Shown piece by piece: positions 1-42,812 of a stretch of DNA of 64,000 bases. Location: NCBI RefSeq assembly GCF_021018895.1, contig NC_079364.1:17676885-17740884 (forward strand), in the 5' to 3' direction. The notes beneath the pieces are model-generated. The model saw nothing but the letters and a program-made list of their open reading frames with translations. It had not been told where the DNA came from and made no database searches. A program made the translations under genes and the position numbers. This DNA is from Seriola aureovittata (taxonomy: Eukaryota > Chordata > Actinopteri > Carangiformes > Carangidae). Numbering within the stretch: the stretch's first letter is position 1; each line of letters starts with the position of its first letter.

Positions 1-1299
1 AACAAATGTTCCCTGCCTGTGGTCTGTCCTGAGCAGGATAAACTACTCAGCTCTCCTTGCGGTTTTTGCTGTAAGAAAATTAGGATAAATATAAAATATT
101 TCTTGATCTATGTGGAAAAGGGGTCTAGTATCCTCCCTTATGGAACTATGTGATTTTGTTTTTTAATTTCCTTACTCAACAGATTAGTGCTGCAGTAGGA
201 GCTGTTTCTGAGGTTATCTACCTTCCTAAATGTCACTTAGAGGAAAATGAGGAAATGAAAAACATAAGTGTAAGCAGTGCTATAGTCACGTTTCTTGTAT
301 CTTAGGATTTAGGAATTACAGAACTTTTTTGTTTCATTACAATCAGTCTGACAGGCAAGTCTGACAAAAGGTTAGCTGAGCTGATTTCACTGGTGTCACC
401 TGTGTTTCTCTGCTTTATTGGTCTCTGTCTGTCGGGCACTGAGAAGCTGAATTCACTCAACATGTTTTCTTCTGAGGTGTATGCAGGTAATAACAGCATT
501 TGTCTGATTTTTTTCAAGAAGATTGAGAGTAGGTTTGGTAAATTGTGACTATCATGGTTTATTATGTATCATTTGAATTGTGTCATTATAAATCAAAGGC
601 TTGTTTCTTCAAATTTTGTTTCTTTTCTTCCCCCAACCAACTAATTTTTGTCCACACATCTTTCTGAGTTTCCTGATCTTCAGTAACTGAGTGGGGACTA
701 GAGGCTTCTCTGTGTACAGCCGCCAAGCTAGCGTCCACTGATAGCCTGCATGTGAGGCTTTTAGGAAACATCAGTAAATTGCAGCTACAGTAAATAAACT
801 GGGTTAAACTCTCCTCCTCTAAACTGCATGAGTCTCTGCACGCACATCGGACACACACTGCACCAGTCACCACCACTGTGTTCATTCTCAACATGTGGGA
901 AACACTGAATGAGGACGACAATGATTTACTCTCCATCTGTGTAGTACCACAGATGAAACAAAAATAGTTAGTAGCAGCAGATAGCATATCAACACTTCAA
1001 AGTTCATTCAGCTTGATGAGCGACAGTTTGAATCACACTGTAGGAGTTGCTGGTGTGGTTACACATTACCAGACCTCACAAGACAATCGCCTGCGATTAC
1101 CTCAGTTGCCTATTTTGTGTTTTTGTCCTTCTTCGAGACTTCTCCAGTGTTGAGTCTTGAGTGTAGGAATTGTCTTGAGTGACCACAGTCGTGTGTGATA
1201 TTAGCATGCATGACCGAGTGCACTTACAAGACCATAGTTTGAATGCTTACAAGAAGAACAGTGCTTTATCCCACGTTGCCCTCTTTTTTTTTTTTTTAG
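1..1299 (+). other. def8: def8 upstream intron (gene runs off the left edge)
   Basis: The first recognisable def8 exon opens at 1300 behind a T-rich tract ending in AG, and it starts in phase 1, so at least one earlier exon must donate one base. The known vertebrate DEF8 N-terminus lies before the sequence encoded at 1353. I looked for it here on the + strand and did not find it, so this stretch is read as intron. Open frames in it (for example 586-987 on the minus strand) match nothing I recognise. Confidence 0.6.
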
Positions 1300-6730
<5,431 letters not shown>

Positions 6731-7075
6731 CTCTAGAGAGGACCACATGATGTTACTGGATGTTGCACTTTTCCTCATGTTGTTTTCGACACGTTCAGGA
6801 AGGTCTGAGAGAGAAGGCTAGCTTTTCATCGTTGTCTTTGTTTGATTTTTTTTTGTGCATATGTTTATATAGTAGTGTTTTTATCTTCCTGTGCACTACA
6901 TTATGAAGCAGGGTATTTAGAAACCCATGTGGAAATTAATATATATATATATTTTTTTTATCAAACTTTTTAATTCACACTAAAATTGGATTTACTGAAC
7001 ACTGTGCAGGTGTGAGGTATTCACATTAGAGTGTGTGGCTTGTATAAATGTACAAAATAAATGCCCTACAGAGAA
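6731..7075 (+). other. def8: def8 3' UTR with polyadenylation signal
   Basis: A short 3' UTR follows the TAG at 6728-6730. An AATAAA hexamer at 7056-7061 is the nearest good polyadenylation signal. A second AATAAA at 8112-8117 could give a longer transcript. Ends are inferred. Confidence 0.5.
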
Positions 7076-9600
7076 AAGCTACCCTGTAATTGGGTGATTA
7101 TGCATGCAGGAGTTGTATATTAATTGTTCCTGCTCAGAACACACAAGTAACCATGTACTGAGCAGTCATTTCCAAGTTTATTAGGTCATATAAGTTAATA
7201 TTAAACAACTAAAATGCTTAGTGTTTAATTAGGTTACAATAAGGAGTGAGTTAAATCTGTTAGACTACGTGATCATAATCACTGTAACTTCTTTTTCCAT
7301 CATCAGTGTATTTCACAACTACTATCTCTAAAGCCGTCCATACTTGTCCTCCACTCGTTTAACATGCCTGTTTTCCTTTTGTGTTGATCTGTTTCACACT
7401 GTCTTAAAATTTCTAGGCCTTAAAGCAATATTTCTTTTTCAGCAACCTATTTGCACCTTTTCACACAGTATAGGCCTGCTCTGAGTTTATTCATTTTTCA
7501 ATTAGCCACCCTGGATACTGGAAAAAAAAGGTCTATGGCTTGTAATTGTTTGACAAGAAAGATGTATATACAATCATTAAAACCATAGCAACCATGGCAA
7601 CAGACACATAATTAAAGCATGTATTACCAGTAAATTTTCTTGTAAGGAGAACCGATGAAGAAAAGGAATATTGGAGTTAAATGTTTTTCCTTTTATTCAA
7701 AACTGTGAACTCATTTCAGGCAGTTTGATCTGTGTTTAATCTGGTTCAGTTTAGTGCAGTGTGTATTAAATAGATGTGAATACTCATGAACATTGTGTGC
7801 CTAAGATTGTCAGGTAATATACAGCTGTTATCCAAACGTCTTAATACACTTGACCATCATGTTAATGGTTTTCAGTCTTAAAGTACCTATAGCACATTTT
7901 GTCCAGCCAGAGATGACAAATATGTTAAGTGACACCTTTGGTAATGTGTAAATGTTGACCTAAAATAATTGTTTTAAATGACTTTTGGCTGTGATATCTT
8001 TCAGCATGATGTACTGTATTTTTTTTTTTTTTTTTTTAAACTAATGGACATACTGTACATGGTGTTGGTGAAACCCATGTCCTGTTGTAAAGGCATGTGG
8101 AGTAGAGCATGAATAAAGTAATCAAGTACATGAATGCTGCAGTATTGTGGTAAAGACCTATTGATCGATCAGTTACGACCCATTTTTTAAAAACTAGCTG
8201 CAACAAAATCAAATATATTTGTGGTTCAGATAGTTATTTTATAATACATCATATTTTCTTTGTTGGTCACATGCTTTGTATGTAAAAGTTTCCAGTGTGA
8301 CATCTTCAAATGTCTGATCTTGTTTGGCCAACAAGTAAATTCAGTTTATAATTGTAAAAGAATAAGGAACCAGAATAAGGAATTTTGGCATATTTTCTTA
8401 AAAGAACCAATCATTAATCCATTTCAAAATTGTTTTAAACTTTCTGTGGATCAACTTTACTGCAGCAATAAATATTTCCCTCTGAAATGTAGTGGAAGTA
8501 GATGTAAAAAGTGGCATGAAATGGAAATACTCATAAGTAATGTTGTAGTCATGCCTACTTTGGCAATGGTCAATGTGAAAAACGGATTTTCAAGCATCAA
8601 AAAAATATTAGTGTAATAAAACCTCAAATTCTCTATTTTTTCTGTACATTATAATGTATCCTGTTTTTAAAAAAAAAAAAAAAAACGAATAGAGGGCACA
8701 CATGAATCTAATATCAATTTTACTTTGCCATCGAGTTTAGCTTTTTCCAAAGTTTGCTTTTTCTTTTCTGACTCTTCCCAGGAATTCCCAATATTTATCT
8801 AGCAGGCATTTTGTTGGATATGTTTCACTATGTCCTTTCATTTTCATCAAGTATCTCAGTCCAAGTTAATATTGTCTGATTCCCAGGGGAATCTCTCCCA
8901 TTTATCAATAATCAGGCATTGGAGTAGTGCTGGTCCCAAATGGGCCTAATTTCTTGTCAAACAGGCGTTCTGGCCTTTGAAAGCATTGCATCAGAAAATG
9001 TCAATATTGCATGTAAATAAATATCAATACACAGGTTGATTAAAGTTCATGAAGTTTAATATAATCTATAATCATATAAAAAAAGCAGTCTCACTGATTG
9101 CTCTATTTTTAAGAAACTAATCTGTGCCTACTTGGGTTTAAAGAGGGTTCAATACCCTATGAGACTGTTTAGTCTCAATAGACATGCTATATTATATTTT
9201 TGAAAGCACAAAACTCACGACAACACCACTACAAAGATAATCAGCAATTACTTTTTTATTTTATTAATACTTTTTATTACTTTTATCAGCATACATTTTA
9301 TCAGGGAAGAATGCATTATTTTTTAATAAGTTTTAGTAAAATTTGAAAGCTGTTAAAAAACTGATTTTTAATGTATTCTTTTTGACTAATCACACATTTC
9401 AATAAATTGTTTATTCTCATAATTTTAACGCGATTTTCACGATCTTTTGGGAGGTACCTTTTTTTTTTCTTTTACTTTTTTTGTGTCTTATTGTTTTTTT
9501 TAGCAGTATTTTTATTTTTCAGTAAATATTTAGCATTTTAAATTTTAAACAGACAGAACACCCTTGATCTCAAGTGAAACCTCATTCTGCACTTTTGTAA
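7076..9600. other. AT-rich intergenic DNA between def8 and afg3l1
   Basis: No exon, RNA gene or transposon was recognised. The stretch is AT-rich with several T and A runs. The open frame at 8260-8616 has biased composition and no family match. Confidence 0.5.
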
Positions 9601-9606
9601 CCGTGA

Positions 9607-9616
9607 TCTCGCGAGA
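9607..9616. promoter_or_regulatory. afg3l1: TCTCGCGAGA palindromic promoter element
   Basis: A perfect TCTCGCGAGA palindrome lies 83 bases before the afg3l1 start codon, at the edge of the only CpG-rich patch in this neighbourhood (about 9600-9830). This motif is a known core element of TATA-less housekeeping promoters and is the recognition sequence reported for BANP. Its position supports placing the first exon just downstream. Confidence 0.7.
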
Positions 9617-9698
9617 TGAGAGTGATGGTGTGTTTTGTACTTGTTGATGGCTCGGCGGACAGTCCAGTGAGTGAAGCCGAGAGAAAGTAGCTGAAAAG

Positions 9699-18993
<9,295 letters not shown>

Positions 18994-21900
18994 GTCCACG
19001 TGCTGCCTCATAACAAATATTCCACTGGATTTGGATTTGGATTGAAGTGCAGCACTGTCTGGTTCACCTCACTGACAGCTGCAAGAGGAGCAATGGTGAT
19101 GTGTTGCACAGGTCTTTTTCGACCAAGATTATGCCATTTGCAAAATTTTTATTGTAGTATTTTTATTGTAGTTTTTATTGTAGTTTTTATATTTAGCAGG
19201 AATTCCAAAAAGTCGTCATTAATATCAGGACATTTAAAATCCAGTAAGATAAAGACCTTGGGACAGTGCCTTTTAGTGTCCTCTGTGCTCTTCCTCTCAC
19301 ACTCTGATGCAGTCCCATAGTGTCCTACAGTGCAATAACTCTGACCAACACACTGCAGAACAACTGGCAGTCATGGTCAGGAAAGCTATTGAAAAAAAAA
19401 AAGAAGAGGAATCACCTGACCTTATGTGAAAGGTGCATTAGTTACATGTGTAGTTTGGACAACATGCTGTGCTGGTATCATCATATGATGGCATCATATA
19501 GAGATACATTTTATTCTGAGGCTGGTTCTCCTTATACAACCTTACTCACTTTCAATTTCACTAGGTGCTTATTCTTAAGCCTGTGGTACAGATTTCCCAA
19601 TAGAATGAGGATGCAGTTTCAGCCACCACTTTGTTATGTTGGTGGCTGAATATGTAATATGTGTTTTCACTGAGTGGGGAACAAGGTTTCTTGTTTTCTT
19701 TCAGATTTTAAATGACTGTACTTTTAACTGTTTTTAAACTTTCTTCACACCACAGTACAATGAAGACATTCTTACATTTCTGGGACTTTGTCTCAGCTGA
19801 CAAACATCAATACATTTTCATTCCCTCATACTCTTCCTGCAAACTTCAGCCTTCCTCAACCTGGTTCTCATTAATGTATCAGTAAAGGCAGTTGTTAGAA
19901 GTCAGTGTTTGTAAATCTGTGCACGTATGATACGTTACAAATCTTTTCAGATCACATGTACTTTATTTAGGTTGTTGTTCTGTCATAGTAATAAGAGTCG
20001 TCATTGATGTAGACATCAGTAACTTAAGGCTGATAGTTAAAGCTAGCACTGGAAGAATGAAGTATTTAAAAATGGCATTTCACGCGCTGCTGCAGTTTTA
20101 GCTCTGAAACTGATCTTTAACTCTTCAGTCGCACTACCTCACAGTCTGTTCCTTACTGCCTCTTAAAAAAATCCTCTGGACTATTCATTGATAGAAAGAG
20201 TCATATTTCACTCACATCGCTTTACTGTATTGAGTGTGGATAAAACAGATGAGTAATTGCTCAAAATGAAGTGAAGCTTAATTGGCTTTTCCATTAATGT
20301 GTTTGTGTGGCCCTCTCCCTCTGAGTACATTATAACCTTCCTCCAGCATTTATTAATGTAACAACAAATTGCTCCCATTCAGGGAACTATTCTTTCAGTA
20401 AATTGTGGGTAATTTTTGAATGTTTTCCTAATTGTGAGCCAACCAAACTAAGCTAGATAATTATTCATGTAGAATTCTCATTTCCTGTATTTGAGAACCA
20501 CTCCTTGAAGGGCTTGTAGTACACTGTTAACTAAATGTTAATAGTCTCTGAATAATTAGGCCAGTTGCTCCTTTGTTGAGTAAACAGGTTTGAAAACTGG
20601 ATCTCGGATTTGCTTGAATCACATTTTCCATTAGATGGTTCAGACCCCAACCAGCATGACGCTGGGACATTTTGTCATCCAGATTTTTCAAAAAACACTA
20701 ATAAATGATGAGCAGGCTGGTTGTATATCAGCGTGTACGATAAATGTTGTGTGTTCTGTGCCTGGTTGACACTGTACTGTTTTTGCTTGATGAATATTCC
20801 TCTTTACATGTCAGCGAGGATTATCGGTTTTACATTGAGATGTGAAGACAAATGAAAAACATGAAATGTGAGGCTGTTGTGGCTCACACCAATATTAAAC
20901 AGTTTTTATACTCCTCTGCTTTGTCTTGTTTTTTTTCACAATATTTTCACTCCAGTGTGTTAGACCAGCTTTTTTTAAGCGACAATTTACTCACAAAAAT
21001 GTAAGGATTCTTTTGATGTAAGGTTTTAACAACATTTTATTCTGGCGTTAGTATATGAAAGATGTTAAATGTAAAAGAATTTGTGATTATAGATATAATT
21101 GCATGAGAAAAAAACTGAACAAAAACTGCTTATAAACCAGTTCTTCTGTAATAACGCACACTCTTTAGCACAAGCTTGGTTTGGTATCTACAGGAAACAC
21201 AAGATTAATTGTAAACCCATTGCCACTCTGTTATGAATCCAATATAGTTTTTGCAGCTTGTCCCATTCCACTGTGCCACATCACTGATAGTGCACCATTG
21301 ATATTTCATATAAAGGAGACTATAATTGTAGTAAATAAATACTGTAATTTAATAAGGTGTGCACTGTGTTTGCCACACATTATAGAATTTGACTCCTCCA
21401 CACTGTTGTAACTTGATAAACCACACAAACAAACTTTTTCAAGGCTTTTATTTATTCCTCTACCTTCCCAGTGTCACTTTTGATCCATCGTGTCACAGCA
21501 TTCAGAATTATTGGCACTCCTGGTAGAGACAAGCTTAACATGAGATAAATAAATCAAGAAATCAGCTGTTCCCTTTGCTTAGAAAGATGAGAAATATTGC
21601 ATCATAAGTTAAATTCATCTTATAAAAGATGATTACAAAATTGTTGGCACTTTGTTGTATTTTTGGCATTCATGCAAATTCACCTGGCTATGGTGCAACC
21701 CTAACTTCATTTTTCTACGTGCTCCAAGTATTACCCATCTAGTTCATGCAGGTCTCCTAATGGAATTTGACTACCAGCTTTGGATTACCAACTTCAGTTA
21801 GATTAGCAGCAGTGATTGTGGCAGCCATCGTTTTCAAAATGAAAAGGAAAATAGAAAAAAGTTAATCTAAACAAATGTTTGAAAAAAAAAAAAGTAACTT

Positions 21901-22190
21901 CAGTATTAAAAAGTCCAAGCTGCTACTTGGTCTGTTTATCTTTTTAGTCATCTGCACCAAATGCCAATAATTCTGGAGGGCACTGTAAATACAGTTCAGT
22001 GAGAGAAGTGCAATGTTTTTTTTTAGGCATTTAAAATAAAGACACACATTCTTTATTAAGATGGAGAAGGTGTGATGAATAGAACTTGGCCTCAATGAAA
22101 CCTACTATTCAAGTTACCTTATTTACTGGCAACAGAAAACCCTGTCAACATTTTCAAGCAGCACATGAAGTAACAGCCTGGGTGTGATAT
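18994..22190. other. afg3l1 3' UTR and gene-free DNA
   Basis: No exon was recognised after the afg3l1 stop. AATAAA at 20700-20705, followed by GT-rich DNA, and ATTAAA near 20892, followed by a T-rich stretch, are candidate afg3l1 polyadenylation signals; neither is certain. Open frames at 19000-19320 and 19320-19649 have no family match. A Tc1-like remnant lies at 21493-21986. Confidence 0.45.
21493..21986. mobile_element. Non-autonomous Tc1-like element remnant
   Basis: The left end reads TTCAGAATTATTGGCACTCC and the right end reads TGCCAATAATTCTGGAGGGC, an inverted pair matching the CCAGAATTATTGGCA terminal repeats of fish Tc1-like elements. The roughly 490 bases between them carry no transposase, so this is a short non-autonomous or internally deleted copy. 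Confidence 0.7.
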
Positions 22191-22748
22191 TTTATTTGAA
22201 AAAACGTTATCGATTAATGTTTCGGCTCATGTCCCGGTAGTTCAATGTGAATCCCAGAGTCTGAACTTCACATGGAAGGTCTTGCCTCACGCTGTGGACA
22301 CAACTTTTAGTGCCAATCTCAATGTCCAGTAACTATCTCCCACCCTGAGAGACTGTAAGGATGGAGGTCCTGTTACTCTGCTGACCTCCTACCCTGTCTT
22401 ATCATTAAAAACAAAACTGAAAATCTTCTGGCAGCCCAGAGTGCATTGATAACCCCTTGCATGAACAACACAATGACTGTGTGTGTTTGTGTGTGTGAGA
22501 GAGAAAGAAAGAGAGGGAAGGGAGAGAGAAGGAGAGTGTGTATTGCACATCTCAACATCTTTAGTTAGAGTACAGAGCACAGTGTCCAGAGTTCAATTTG
22601 AACTCATCTATTCAGCACCATGAAACATTATGTGAGTGGACGGTGGTAGATGGGGGGGCTTCTTGGTCCGCTTTGTGTTCCCATTCTGGCTGTGTCTGTC
22701 TGGCTCTGGGATTTCTCTCTCTGCGGTCCAGCGGTTTCACATCAGACA
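22191..22748 (-). other. dbndd1: dbndd1 3' UTR and polyadenylation signal
   Basis: Downstream of the dbndd1 stop on the minus strand, the first good AATAAA is at 22196-22191 (TTTATT on the plus strand), giving a 3' UTR of roughly 560 bases. A GA/GT-rich simple stretch lies inside it (about 22480-22540). The 3' end is inferred. Confidence 0.5.
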
Positions 22749-38421
<15,673 letters not shown>

Positions 38422-38970
38422 GCAGCTTAGCAGAGTGTCCTGCTGTTCACCACACCAGCATCGGAGAGTGGAGGAGACAAACAGGGAGGGAAGAAGGGAG
38501 AGGCAAGGGGACAGTGTGTCTGTGTGTGTGCATATGAGAGAGAGAGCAGGGGTGGGTAGATACAGCGAGACCTCAGCTTTCCAATGACTCTGCTCCGCCT
38601 CCTTTTTTTTGTCCTTTGTTGTTCTAGATTTCCCAAACAGGTGATGTTGGTTTCTCCTCTTGCACAGTCCACCTGCTCCACTCTGCCATCAGAGCTGTCT
38701 GAGTGCTGCACTGCCTCACAGAGCGAGTCCACCACAGTGAGGGGGGTCTGGGAGCAGCGACATCACTTCACATTTCTAAGCCACTTGGTTTAGTAAGCGC
38801 AGCATTGTGAGGCTTGGCTTGATATGTACAGAATACACAGAGAGAGATCCAGAGCAAAAGAGGGAGAGGGAGAGAGAAAGAAAGGGAGGGAGGGTTGTGC
38901 TGGCAGCCTGCCCAGACTGGGAGAGAGAATGGGGAGTCAGGGGGGGCAATGGACCACTGGAAGGGGGGGT

Positions 38971-38994
38971 TGTGTGTGTGTGTGTGTGTGTGTG
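38971..38994. repeat. (TG)n microsatellite
   Basis: Twelve TG units between AGAG-rich DNA and the gene-free region. Confidence 0.9.
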
Positions 38995-40184
38995 AGAATG
39001 AGTATCCCTGTGTATGTGTATGAATGTGGCATAACAATGTGTGAATATACTTATAGGCAAGTTGTTAAACCTGATGATGGGGCTGTTCATTCCAAACACA
39101 CCCACAGAATAATGGTGCCTGGATGACAGAAAGGAAAATGATTAAAACAAATATGTGGCAATTAAACACAGTTTAAAGACTTACATTTTAGTGTGTGATA
39201 TAAAAGAGCAATGGCAAGTAATAAATTCCCTCATCACTGAATTACTTGCCTGTGATGATTGATGGAAAGCTGAATCCTGTAGGCTACCTTCAGAAAAGCA
39301 GGAAATGGTGCTTCTCTCTGCTGAGGGGAATCTGCAAGTAGAGCTTGCCCTCTAGTGGCGGGATCTGACACCTTCAGGTAGTCACGTGATACTGTTGTCA
39401 TGCCAGAGACCCACCATAAACCACAAACTATACAACCATCAACAGAGTGGGTTCACAGTAAAACATCTACTTCTGTGACTAAAGTCCACCACAAGAAGTA
39501 TTAAAAAACAAATAGAAATTTAAACCCCTTTCTAGTTACATTATTACTAAACATTACTAATAGACCCTAAAATAAACACTATGGTGTAGGGATTGGATTC
39601 AGCAACATTATTTGTCCAATTCCTGGAAGGGAAACTATAGTTTAGTCACCAATAAACAAAGATAAAAAACAAAACAGACAAACTGATAGTTGACAGGAAA
39701 CAACAGACATGCCATAACAAGTCTTGTCTTTCATCTTACATTAACTGGAAATAGATTTTCTTATAAAAGGGAAAGGGGTGGCTCAACTTAGCCTGCTTTG
39801 CCACTAAATAAAAAAAAATGTAAACACGAAGTGAGCTTAACTGGAAAAACATACAAGAGACAAAATGTGTGCGTGTGTGTTTTTTTTTTTTTAAAATCTT
39901 TTGCCAACATAGAACAAAACTGTGTTTGTGAATCATAAAGTATTAGTCATAGATAATCCACAGCAAATTCTTTCAGTTTAACTGTACATTGTGTGGCTTA
40001 GCAACTAAAGTGTCAGAGACTTTGAGAGGCACTAAGCAGCTGAAGCGGTTCACTCCTGTGTACTGCAGAGTCGGTTTGGCCTACAAATTCTTTATGCTCT
40101 CTTGCACAGACGTGGCAAATAAAGGAACTACTGACCAAAATTTTTGTTTTGTTCATGTCATGTAAAATAATAATAAATAAAATT

Positions 40185-40295
40185 AATAATGGCTGAATTC
40201 CATTTAGTTGCTTCAGTTTCCAGGTTCTGGTGTTCACACTGTCATGATTTACTGGGACACTTGAAAAGAACAGAGCCATTGTTAATGTTAGCGCT
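40185..40295. repeat. Dispersed repeat, copy 1
   Basis: The run CTTCAGTTTCCAGGTTCTGG, then CACTGTCATG, GACACTTGAA and TTGTTAATGTTA matches the region 46418-46535 in the same order and orientation, with substitutions and small gaps. It is an old interspersed repeat of unknown family. Confidence 0.7.
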
Positions 40296-41189
40296 TTTTC
40301 TACTATAACAACTCAAAATGACTGTCTGCTGTAAAAAAAATCAGGTGATCAGGCCCCATCCCTTTACTTTCCAAAAATATAAGATAACGAAATCAGTTTT
40401 AACTTTATCTCTAAAATATTTACAAACGAGACATGTTACAATCACAGTCTTATTGTCTTCCTCTTGAAAATTTGATGTAATTGTAATGTAAATTGGTTAC
40501 TCGATTTTTTGTGCTTGTTGACATTTGACTTTTTCATACTAAAAACCTCTTTCTTGAGTTTGTTTTTCAGAGTGTTAATCCCAAGAAAAATAATATTCAT
40601 AGGCTTATTGAGGTGTTCGATTGTATAGTGGAAATAAGTTAAATTCAATTTACTTTAATTTGTATCCAGTTAAAAAGAGATGAGGTAGTTATATATCAAA
40701 ATGTTACTGTTACAAAGATCCTTTTAAGCCCTTTTAAGTTCACAAGTATAGTTTTTTTCCCCCTCATGTCTTCCTCTGTGGGCTCCTTGTATGTAGTTCA
40801 CTAGCTGAGGAGAACTCATTTTCTCAACACCAGAGGAAGAATGTTAAACAATTCTTGTTCTTCAAGCCCTCTGTCCTAACAAGGGTATTTCAGACCATCT
40901 GCAAATACTTCAAAACCAGTACAAACACAGCTATCCACTGGAATCTCACCACAAAGTTCTGATGGTTGTGAGAAACATAACTCATGCACCATGAGGATTC
41001 ATATGCAGAGGTTAAAATCAGTAATTTCAAGGCTACAGGCTATTACAAGGCTATTTCATAGCTTAATGGGCAGTGACCAGATTATGAACATCATAGTGTA
41101 AATATTGATAAGTAATCAAGATCAAGAAGAAGTCATCAAGATTTCTGTCTATGATATGATATGATATATGTTATACATATGACAAAAAG

Positions 41190-41870
41190 GGAGTGTAGCC
41201 TTTGTCCAAGAGTTAGTAGTTAAAGCTAGCCTTATAATATTCAGAGGTTAGGAGGAGCTAAAGCCATCTTTGCAATTGGAAGGTCAAAAAGTTAGCAGTG
41301 AAGTAGTACCTTATGCTAGCCATGTAATGTCAAAACTTTAAAACTTTAGCAGCTAATGCTGGCTCTGTATCTCATACGTTAGTAGCTAATATCACTGACA
41401 TGTTTTCATTTTATCTTACCATTATATTTCTGAAGACCAAAGGTAGCAGTTAATGTTAATGACACTTTGTAATGTAACTTAATGCTAGGCTTTGTCCAAG
41501 AGACAGAAACTAAGGCTAATGCTACTTAATGCTATCCTTGTAATGCACAAACATTAGAACTCTAGCAGCTAATGCTAGCCGTATAATGCCTGATTTATGT
41601 TAGTGACACTGCTGTGCTTAGCTCAATGCTAGCCTTGTTTTCTATATGTTAGCAGCTAATGCTATTGACATGTTTGCATATCATTTCACGATAAAATTTC
41701 TGAAGACAAAAATTAGAAGCTAATGTTACTGACACTGTTCAATAAAGCTTTATGCTAGGCTTAATGTCCAATGGTTAGTAGTTATGCTATCCACTAAATA
41801 TTCAGAGGCTAGGAAGAGTTAAATCTTTGTAAATGTATGTCCAAAAGTTAGTAGCTAATGTCACTTGCCC
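41190..41870. repeat. Degenerate GCTA-rich array with about 270-280 bp higher-order period
   Basis: Words such as GCAGCTAATGCTAGCC, TTAGTAGCTAAT and TTATGCTAGC recur throughout. Longer units also repeat: TTTCTGAAGAC at about 41429 and 41699, and TCAGAGG.TAGGA at 41241 and 41802. This gives periods of about 270 and 561 bases. It is an old tandem array with no coding potential. Confidence 0.7.
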
Positions 41871-42599
41871 CCACATTTATTTTTTTATGCTCTGCGTTTT
41901 TATACATGCTTTGTTTAGTCAGATTTCTACCTTGATCTTTAGCACTGGAAAACCTTTCTATCACAAGTTTGTTTGGTTAGCATTGTGTTACAGTGACCAG
42001 CACTATTTTTTTGGTTAAATAGATACAGTTCTACTGTACTTCATTGGTTTAATCTGAGCACTGTGGTCCTTTATACTCACCATTGAGTTGCCATAGGGTG
42101 TGGCAGCCAAACATTTCCCTATTTTATGCTCTTGCCGATGTCATCAATGATGTCACAGGTTATACCATGACTGTGGGGGTGGTCTCGAGTGTAGTATACT
42201 GTGTAAGTTGATATTTGTCTGATTTAGAGCAATTAAATAGTTTGTTAACAAGTTATGATTCATGGCTTCTTTGTAATGTTGATATTTACTGATAAAAGTA
42301 ACTTTTAGTCGATTGATTTTTTAAAAAATGAGATAAACATTGACCCCCTAAATTAAGTTTGCTTTCGTCCAAGCTAATTGTTCAGTAGAGAAAGGGACTA
42401 TAAAGTCAATTGTTTTTTGACTTTTTGAATTTTTGCCAACCGCCATTAAACAACATCAGAAGCTGAGAGAAGCTGAGAGAAGCTGAGGGAGAACGATGTC
42501 TGTGCAGGTGAGAGCTTTATGGTGTTAAGGCATAGAAGTTTGAGAGGAAGGAGTAGAACAGTGAAGTTAGAAAATACTCACCTAAATAGAGTCAGTATT

Positions 42600-42812
42600 T
42601 CGTTAAACGTACTCCGGTGTGGTTCCTTCTGCGAGCCACTTCGTGGCGCTGTCGTTTTCGCGTTTTGTTAAGACTGGTCTTCCCGAACCACCGTAGTAAT
42701 GATAAACATGACAAGCAGCTGTTCCTCTAGTATTATGTTACAGAACTCACGTGTGACATTTTACTGCTTGAAGTGCTGAAGAAGAGACTAATTTGTATTC
42801 ACTGATAACACA
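42600..42812 (+). promoter_or_regulatory. mthfsd: Probable mthfsd promoter and 5' UTR
   Basis: CpG content rises locally (GCGAGCCACTTCGTGGCGC, TTTTCGCG) in otherwise AT-rich DNA, and the mthfsd start codon follows at 42813. A non-coding first exon ending at 42510 (before GTGAGAGC) spliced to an acceptor at 42745 is possible but unproven. Confidence 0.45.

Larger units (their letters stand above)
38422..42599. other. dbndd1 5' flank and gene-free DNA before mthfsd
   Basis: The minus-strand 5' UTR and promoter of dbndd1 should lie just above 38421, but no TATA box or clear start signal was seen. A GT microsatellite (38971-38994) lies beside AGAG-rich DNA. No exon of gas8, foxc2 or foxl1, the expected human neighbours, was recognised. 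A GCTA-rich degenerate repeat array fills 41190-41870. Confidence 0.5.

Noticed and set aside
586..987. 133-codon minus-strand frame with several Cys residues
   Set aside because: The Cys spacing fits no zinc-finger pattern, and no promoter or splice signal supports it.
42496..42510. ATGTCTGTGCAG followed by a good donor, as an alternative coding start for mthfsd
   Set aside because: Splicing to the acceptor at 42745 meets a stop within 12 codons; it could at most be an untranslated exon.
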